NCBI RefSeq assembly: GCF_026151205.1
Contig: NC_087081.1
Location: 10,107,113 to 10,171,112 of the forward strand
Direction: 5' to 3'
Length of the DNA: 64,000 nucleotides
Source: Bolinopsis microptera
Taxonomy: Eukaryota; Ctenophora; Tentaculata; Lobata; Bolinopsidae
The notes beneath the pieces are model-generated. The model ran no database searches and had not been told where the DNA came from. It worked only from the letters and a program-made list of their open reading frames with translations. Position numbers and translations under genes: made by a program. Position 1 is the first letter of the stretch. Every line of letters starts with the position of its first letter. This document shows positions 58,099 through 64,000 of the stretch, piece after piece.

Positions 58099-58766
58099 TA
58101 GAGTTTAAGTAATCACTCCCTGCATGATATTTTAAAGTCAAATGAACTGAGGTTTTATCAAGTCAGCATCATACGGATGATACAATGCTGAAGAGCTTGT
58201 CTCCCCAAGCAAGCAGCAGCATGGGTAATGCTAAAAGGCTCGCCAAATCCAATGCGCAGTGGTTCTGGATGTAGTTAGAGGCTTTCAAATTTCCTATGGT
58301 GAAGAATATTGAAAAGAGTGGTCCGAAAAGAAGACACAAAATACTTGTACAGGTTACAGGTTGAGACATCATTTTCATCCAGATTGGACAAAAAATTGCT
58401 GAGTAATGAGCCAAAAACAATACACCCAATTTTGAATTTTGCTGGGCAAATTTTGGAAATTGGCTGCCAAATTTTTTTAAAGGCCTAACTCAAAAATCCG
58501 GCTCAATAAATAAGGCCCTGAGGCAGTTCTACACCTACCTTTTACGTTTTATTGGAAAATATTAAAAATTGTAAAAGCTTTAGGCTTTTCGATGAAGTCA
58601 CTTTCACGAAAATCACCTACAGAGAAGTATTTCGTGTCTTTTTTCGGACCACTCTTTTCAATATTAATCAACAAAAATAAATGAAATTTGAAAACCTCTA
58701 TCTTCATCCAGAACCACTGCGCCTTGGCAATCAGCCATCTAGCAGGGAGTGATAACTTAAACTCTA
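58099..58766. mobile_element. TA-flanked MITE, 668 bp
   Basis: Outer inverted repeats GAGTTTAAGTAATCACTCCCTGC / GCAGGGAGTGATAACTTAAACTC are flanked by TA. Inner inverted arms of about 115 bp (58240-58360 and 58623-58735) share AAGAGTGGTCCGAAAA. The left side has about 105 bp with no partner on the right. Confidence 0.78.
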
Positions 58767-58911
58767 GCTAGAACACATCTAATGGGACTCCAACGATACG
58801 ATTATAGGTAGTTATAACCACTGGTACTGTTCATTTGATACCTTACCTTTGATCATAAAATCATAAAATCAATCATCACATCCAGTCAAATTTGTTATTT
58901 CATTTAATACG

Positions 58912-59237
58912 CCAAGAGCGAGCTGTCTGAAAGACACGTTTTTGTAATGAATATTTTAAAGACATGGTTATAATATAAGGATAGGGATGTTTATTGTTGT
59001 TGTATCAATAAATGCAACTTTATACCAGTAAACCTTTTAACGAGGCCTTTTAATTTCATCAATCCCGAAGACATGACCAAGCTCAATTTGCATTTGTTGA
59101 GCTTGGTCATGCCAAGAGCGAGCTGTCTGAAAGACATGTTTTTGTAATGAGTATTTTAAAGACATGGTTATAATATAAGGATAGGGATGTTTATTGTTGC
59201 TGTATCAATAAATGCAACTTTATACCAGTAAACCTTT
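58912..59237. repeat. Duplicated 127-bp block, 199-bp period
   Basis: CCAAGAGCGAGCTGTCTGAA through ACCAGTAAACCTTT occurs at 58912-59038 and 59111-59237 with about four differences. Confidence 0.9.
59072..59111. repeat. Hairpin, perfect 15-bp stem
   Basis: CATGACCAAGCTCAA (59072-59086) pairs with TTGAGCTTGGTCATG (59097-59111) across 10 nt, exactly between the two 127-bp blocks. Confidence 0.9.
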
Positions 59238-59404
59238 GACCAAGCTCAATTTATGCGATTTCACAAGCCTCAATTAACGCGATTTTATATTACTAGGCAT
59301 TATCTGTTATCAGCGCATTAATATTGATGAATTATTACGTCAAAACATCATTATTTGATATAAATTATCTAAAGTGTAAACTTACCAGTTTGTGACAAAC
59401 TTAC

Positions 59405-59457
59405 TCATACTGCAGCAGCTGAGACAAAACCACAGTCAGCATGATACATAATAAGCC
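59405..59457 (-). CDS. K2P gene: probable second part of M4
   Basis: The frame from GGC (59457-59455) reads GLLCIMLTVVLSQLLQY plus a split Glu codon (GA|), ending at a consensus donor GTAAGT. Placed after P2 it completes M4 (YVLIRILLVFC then GLL...). The GL after the first M4 half is typical of K2P. The junction to the P2 exon is unclear: only about 40 nt separate them and the phases do not agree through canonical sites. Confidence 0.5.
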
Positions 59458-59498
59458 ACTAATTATCCAATTATCCAATTACCTAATAACTTACTCAC

Positions 59499-59642
59499 AC
59501 AGAAGACGAGTAATATTCTTATGAGGACGTAGGGAAGCGCCTCAGTCATGGCCATGTCCCCCAGCCCGACTGTGCTCAATGTTATTGTGTAGAAGTAAAA
59601 ACATTGGACCAAGCTGTCCGTTGAGTCGGTTGCTGTCATGAT
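59499..59642 (-). CDS. K2P gene: second pore (P2) exon
   Basis: Acceptor TGATTTTTCAG and donor TGT|GTGAGTAAG bound 144 nt, phase 0 at both ends. It reads IMTATDSTDSLVQCFYFYTI, then TLSTVGLGDMA, then LPYVLIRILLVFC. TVGLGD is the second selectivity filter of the K2P family, preceded by the pore helix and followed by the start of M4. Confidence 0.88.
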
Positions 59643-60095
59643 CTGAAAAATCACAAGTGATGTTTTTTTAAAAAGAGAGGCTGGGCCTGGTTGGCTCACG
59701 AGAGGATAGCATATGGATGCTTTGCATACCTCTGGGGTATGGCAGTCCTGTGGGAGGATGCCAGTGGAATCAAGATGTGTAATCAAGGATGATGGTAAGT
59801 AAAATGATGTTTTTGTACGCTTTTAAAATGCCTTAAAGTACGCTAAGATACTCAAAAATAAAATGTGGAAGTGGCGCAAAATTTGAAAATTTATAATGCA
59901 TTATAGGTATACGTTGCCAAATACAAATTCAGAATTTTTTAAGAATTAAACATTATGGCTGAAAGAAAACATCAGCTAAATTTGTATCTTTACATAGAAG
60001 CAGGCGAACCAGTGAAATATATAACTAAAATGAATTGAACCAAATAAATGATCAATAGAAAATGTAAAATTAGTAAAAGTAGAAGTTAAACCCAC

Positions 60096-60182
60096 GTAGC
60101 TAAGAACTCCTATGTAAGTCCCGAGCAGCAGGGTTAACACAAGGAGGGATAAAATACTGATCGTAGTAGACGCTACCTCCAG
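60096..60182 (-). CDS. K2P gene: M3 exon
   Basis: Acceptor CTTTACTACAG and donor TAC|GTGGGT bound 29 codons, phase 0 at both ends. It reads LEVASTTISILSLLVLTLLL, then GTYIGVLSY. A single strongly hydrophobic helix of M3 length directly precedes the P2 exon in frame. Confidence 0.78.
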
Positions 60183-61380
60183 CTGTAGTAAAGAGTTTTA
60201 AGTGAGGTTCTCACTGTTTTAATACTTTCAACACTACTATATAACAGATAATTTGAGCATGAATACGAAGTTGTTACTTTGAAACGTTGTTTATCCTAAC
60301 AGTGCAGTATCATTTGTCGCAAGAAATCAGAATAATCAGAAATTATTTGGAACTCCCAAAAACACTCTGTTCTCATTGCTGTTAGATAGACTGTTTAAAT
60401 GATAAACTGTATTGTCGATTGACTGTGTCATGGTTGCCGAAAGTATTAAATTTGTTTTATACTTTTAGCACTACTATATAACAAATAATTGGAGAACATG
60501 AATAATAAGAATATAATGTCGTGACATTGCAATGTCGACCAATTTCGTTCGCCTAAAAACAAGAGAATTTTAACCTTGCCGCAATACACGGAATCATCAG
60601 AAATTTCCATCAGAAGCATCACAACGATGCGAATCATGAAAAATGTTCCTATCCGGATAGTATACTAAGATACTAGTTATACTGTTTGTATTTAAATATG
60701 CGATAATATTCCTCCAATCCTCTCAGTGACACTGGTTGTTCAAAATTATGAACCCCTAACTTGAGTTTACTAGTTTATATTTACTGTTTTCTACCAGTTA
60801 TACTTATACTGCTTGTAGTTCAGTATTTAAATATGCAATCATTCCTCACGGCGAAGCTGGTTGTTCGGAAATATTAACTCCGAATATATATATCCTTATA
60901 ACTTCAGTTTCTTGGAAAATCGTAGAACCTTATGATCATTTTCATTTGCTTGATGAAATATAAACAGTATAGGACATCGCTGTATAACTATGAGTTATAT
61001 TGTTAGTATTTACCGACGCAATAATGTTCCAACCCATGGAGTAATGCTGATTGTTCCAAAATGATAGATATATACTTACTTCTAAGTACTACTTATCACT
61101 CTAAATTCAACTTGATAAATATTTTCATGAGGTGCCAAGTCTTATTTCGTTAAAATAGTGAACAGCTTTGGACATAAATCGTTAAACTAACAGACATCCA
61201 TGTCGCCAAATTTCTTTGGGCATGAATCCTGAAAGAAACTGTCTTTTCTCTCTAAATTTAGCACATGTCTTAAACAGCGCAGCGTAATCAATTGAATATG
61301 TCCACTCTCCGTATTAGTATAATTATTATAATCTTCGACCTTGAAAAGCTACAACATTCATGTTATTTATAAGGACCTAC
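60183..61380. other. K2P intron with copies of the about 200-bp repeat
   Basis: The segments 60665-60775, 60780-60990 and 60990-61090 are diverged members of the family tandemly repeated at 62.8-63.4 kb. They share words such as GTTATACTGTTTGTATTTAA, GGTTGTTC and GAAATATAAACAGTATAGG. Confidence 0.6.
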
Positions 61381-61442
61381 GTGTATTCTCTTAAGACAGT
61401 TGACACAGTATCGAATAAACACTCTTGACAGGCGGTAGATTC
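61381..61442 (-). CDS. K2P gene: M2-M3 loop exon
   Basis: Acceptor TATTTTTGCAG and donor CAC|GTAGGT bound 62 nt. GA completes a glycine codon from the M2 exon and 20 codons follow (IYRLSRVFIRYCVNCLKRIH), leaving in phase 0. The basic composition fits the cytoplasmic loop after M2. Confidence 0.75.
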
Positions 61443-61570
61443 CTGCAAAAATATCAAGATTATATACCTCAAAATTTTACACCTCGCCGTCATGTTCAAT
61501 TCATTTGGACCTGGGTAAAACAAATTTAAGACAAAAAATTAATTATAAATGTTTTATTAAAATACTAAAC

Positions 61571-61678
61571 CTTTACTGAAAAGTGCTAGGTACATTGCCA
61601 TACGAGGTATTCCAACAGAGGAGTACGCCACAGTAAAGAGTCTCCCGGCACTGGTTCTTGGCGACATGTTTCCATACC
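61571..61678 (-). CDS. K2P gene: first filter end and M2 exon
   Basis: Acceptor AAATTTCCAG and donor AAAG|GTTTAG bound 108 nt. GG completes the glycine codon split from the P1 exon. The frame reads YGNMSPRTSAGRLFTVAYSS, then VGIPRMAMYLALFSK. GYGN-x-xPRTxAGRLFTxxYxxxGIP is a hallmark of K2P channels, and an intron within the first GYG glycine codon is a known conserved K2P intron position. Confidence 0.92.
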
Positions 61679-61978
61679 CTGGAAATTTAGATTCCAAGCA
61701 TTTCTAAATTATTCAAAATTGAATGGTTCGTGATGCCAACAGAAATCATGTACAATCAATATCATGCATTACGGCCATTAGTGACACAATACAGCAGCAT
61801 TTGTTATTCAGCAAAATATTTCCGCCTAGGAGGAATTAACAAAATAGGTAATATCCATTATCAGGGAGGGTGCAGTGGAGAATAACTTAATGGTTGGTAG
61901 CATCATTGGTTTAGAACTTTAAAGAAACGTTACAAAGTCCGAAAAACATGAAAACCTCAATACATTCGGTAGAAAGTA

Positions 61979-62268
61979 GAGTGCCACATACCAATAGTGG
62001 TTAGTAGGGTGGCACATACCAATAGTGGTTAGTAGGGTGGCACATACCAATAGTGGTTAGTAGGGTGGCACATACCAATAGCGGTTAGTAGGGTGGCACA
62101 TACCAAGTGGTTGGTAGGGTGGCACATACCAATAGTGGTTAGTAGGGTGGCACATACCAATAGTGGTTAGTAGGGTGGCACATACCAATAGTGGTTAGTA
62201 GGGTGGCACATACCAATAGTGGTTAGTAGGGTGGCACATACCAATAGTGGTTAGTAGGGTGGCACAAA
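61979..62268. repeat. Minisatellite, 28-bp unit derived from the P1 exon end and its 5' splice site
   Basis: About ten copies of GTGGCACATACCAATAGTGG + TTAGTAGG, one with a small deletion. On the gene strand each unit reads CCACCCTACTAACCACTATTG|GTATGTG, the last codons of the P1 exon (ATLLTTIG) followed by the GTATGT donor. The exon-proximal copy is part of the coding exon. Confidence 0.95.
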
Positions 62269-62382
62269 AGTCAAGGGACGACCAGAAATTCCACAAGTTG
62301 TTCTCAGTATGACGGTTGTTGATCTGATGGCATCTCGGTCTGTGGAGGTCCGCTAGAGCTCTCCAGTAACTTTCGTTCATAC
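62242..62382 (-). CDS. K2P gene: first pore (P1) exon
   Basis: A pyrimidine-rich acceptor (TCCCTCTATCAG) and donor ATTG|GTATGT bound 141 nt, phase 1 at both ends. It reads MNESYWRALADLHRPRCHQI, then NNRHTENNLWNFWSSLDF and CATLLTTIG. The W-x-F-W-x-S-x-x-F-C-x-T-x-x-TTIG pattern is the P1 pore helix and filter. The preceding part would be the extracellular cap between M1 and P1. The donor lies within the first unit of the 28-bp minisatellite, so about nine further GTATGT donors follow. Confidence 0.88.
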
Positions 62383-62789
62383 CTGATAGAGGGACAGAGG
62401 GAATAATGCAATAATGCAGAGCCACTTTAATGACTGTCAATTGCTTAGTGGGTTTCGAACGTTTTTAAAAGAACTCTTAAATATTTCCTGCACTATTTCC
62501 TAGGACTTTATATACCACTGATTTCGCTCACCTTTTATATAGTTCTCACTGTATGATCAAGCTATATAAAAATGTTAGAAACCAATTTCATAAATTGTCT
62601 TAGTGCATAACTTTGAAATATGTAGGTATAAATATTCATTCACTTTCTATAGCGATTATGATAGTTCAAGATTAAACCTTTTGATCGGTTCAATAGAGTG
62701 TTAGTGATCCGGTTATTCTTTACGTAAATTCGTTTCCCATATTTACAAACTGCTTAAGCGTACAACTAAAACCAACTCATACATGTAGT

Positions 62790-63460
62790 TATCTGTGTTG
62801 TACCAGTAATACTGTTTGTATTTAAATATGCGATCAAATTCAACCAATCCTAACAGAGAAGTTGGTTGTTCAACAAAATAAACCCATAACTTCAATTTAG
62901 TGGATAGTCACACCCCCTTATCATCTTCAATCGCTTGATGAAATATAAACAGTATAGGTGTATAAATATGAGTTATACTGTTAGTATTAAGGATATGTGT
63001 TATACCAGTAATACTGTTTGTATTTAAATATGCGATCAAATTCAACCAATCCTAACAGAGAAGTTGGTTGTTCAACAAAATAAACCCATAACTTCAATTT
63101 AGTGGATATTCACACCCCCTTATCATCTTCAATCGCTTGATGAAATATAAACAGTATAGGTGTATAAATATGAGTTATACTGTTAGTATTAAGGATATGT
63201 GTTATACCAGTAATACTGTTTGTATTTAAATATGCGATCAAATTGCACCAATCCTAACAGAGAAGTTGGTTGTTCAACAAAATAAACCCATAACTTCAAT
63301 TTAGTGGATAGTCACACCCCCTTATCATCTTCAATCGTTCGATGAAATATAAACAGTATAGGTGTATAACTATGAGTTATACTGTTAGTATTTACGATCG
63401 CGCGATAATGTTTCAACAAGCCGGATAATGATGATTGTTCCAAAAATATAGATTAATACT
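62790..63460. repeat. Tandem array of an about 200-bp repeat, three copies
   Basis: Units begin near 62793, 62996 and 63197 with GTGTTRTACCAGTAATACTG. They contain TTTAAATATGCGATCAAATT, GTTGGTTGTTCAACAAAATA and TAAACAGTATAGGTGTATAA. A fourth, diverged unit follows. Single copies lie at 41990-42150 and 60.66-61.09 kb. Confidence 0.92.
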
Positions 63461-64000
63461 TACTTCAATCTGATTCTAAACTCAAATCAATAAATGAAAT
63501 TGCGCAGGTTCCTCAACATTCATAAACGGTTATAAAGAAGAGATGAAATAGAGTCGAAATAATATTTCAATGTTGCCATGAGGTGTCCAGTGTCAAATCC
63601 TATTCATCACAACCCACTAGTTTACTGCCACTTAATATAATATAAGTTTATAACGATGCGATAAAGTCCCTCCACTCTTCATGCTCACTTAACTCAATTT
63701 AATAAATGAAATTGTTCAGATTCCTCAACAATTTACATCGGACAGTCAATCATAAATGGTTATGATGAAGCGATGAAATAGAGTCGATATAATATTTCAA
63801 TATTTTCATGTCGCATCCATCACAACCCACCAGTTTCACTGATTCTTAATATAGTGAGGTGATGAAGTTCCTTCACTTTTTATGCTGAATGGACCAACAA
63901 AAAAAATCCCAACTTTTCTTTGGTTTAAAATAGTCACAGGTACACTCATTCTTATTAACTTAATGAACTTATTAACTTAATGAACTTATTCATTCTTGAA
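63461..64000. repeat. Diverged duplicated sequence at the right edge, no gene recognised
   Basis: Two segments (63530-63640 and 63740-63860) share GAAATAGAGTCGAWATAATATTTCAAT and CATCACAACCCAC. A related copy is at 20700-20800. No M1 exon of the K2P gene was found here. Confidence 0.55.

Larger units (their letters stand above)
42405..62382 (-). other. Gene span: two-pore-domain (K2P) potassium channel, 5' end missing
   Basis: Minus-strand gene pieced together from splice sites, codon phases and channel motifs. The exons, 5' to 3', are 62382-62242, 61678-61571, 61442-61381, 60182-60096, 59642-59499, 59457-59405 (uncertain junction), 47234-47145, 46605-46457, 42783-42601 and 42457-42405. The protein would hold P1 with TTIGYGN, M2, M3, P2 with TVGLGD, M4 and a basic-to-acidic cytoplasmic tail, ending at TGA 42407-42405. 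K2P subunits dimerise to form background K+ channels in the plasma membrane. M1 and the start codon were not found. Phases agree at every junction except P2-M4, and one tail exon has an in-frame TAG. A 12 kb intron (59404-47235) holds hAT, RTE-like and fold-back elements; another holds a Penelope-like element. Linkage of the tail exons to the channel is inferred from phase only. Confidence 0.7.

Noticed and set aside
58169-58429. 86-aa minus-strand frame with hydrophobic segments, near the channel gene
   Set aside because: It lies inside a TA-flanked MITE, and splice sites do not fit the channel phases.
60575-60664. A 30-codon exon-like frame (YTIRIGTFFMIRIVVMLLME) with GT-AG borders, phase 0
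   Set aside because: It would fit in phase between the loop and M3 exons, but adds an extra hydrophobic segment in a cytoplasmic loop. The donor is weak and it abuts a dispersed repeat.

Overview
The window looks like nuclear DNA of an invertebrate animal. It is AT-rich and has spliceosomal GT-AG introns. One recognisable host gene is present, a two-pore-domain (K2P) potassium channel. The rest is dense with animal-type mobile DNA: APE-type LINEs, Penelope-like elements, hAT, piggyBac-like and Mutator-like elements, and fold-back MITEs. No prokaryotic, viral or organellar gene set, CRISPR array, rRNA or tRNA was recognised. The species cannot be named from the sequence.

Left part (1-16.6 kb): a decayed LINE RNase H tail (470-1228), a field of AGCGCTTATAAGCGCT palindromes (2.6-3.1 kb), a 3.5 kb unit with inverted arms that carries a Penelope-like GIY-YIG reading frame and a nested hAT MITE (7141-10648), two large minisatellites (14 bp and 25 bp units) and a broken LINE ORF1 (15399-16290).

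Middle (16.6-42 kb): two copies of one dispersed repeat, each interrupted by a different insertion. One holds a TTAA-flanked piggyBac-like fold-back element (17204-19877); the other holds a nearly complete APE-RT LINE (31163-34918). Each copy shows the empty target site of the other. Between them lie a 2.4 kb inverted-repeat element built of GTGAC-N4-TTTAC dyads (23863-26250) and a second LINE with a long intact RT frame (27283-29679). At 37.7 kb is the first of two small transposons with 9-bp target duplications and telomere-like hexamer arrays inside.

Right part (42.4-62.4 kb): the K2P gene on the minus strand. Exons for P1, M2, M3, P2, M4 and the cytoplasmic tail were pieced together from splice sites and matching codon phases; the first exon(s) with M1 lie outside the window or were not found. 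Its long introns hold a Penelope-like element, hAT and RTE-like remnants, several TA-flanked fold-back elements (one encoding an XPG/FEN-like nuclease relative) and tandem repeats. One 28-bp minisatellite is an amplification of the P1 exon end plus its 5' splice site.

The least explained feature is a shared architecture. Several unrelated fold-back elements here carry a short dyad motif or module repeated at roughly nucleosome spacing (about 140-175 bp), with spacing or orientation mirrored about the element centre. This is clearest in 17204-19877 and 23863-26250.
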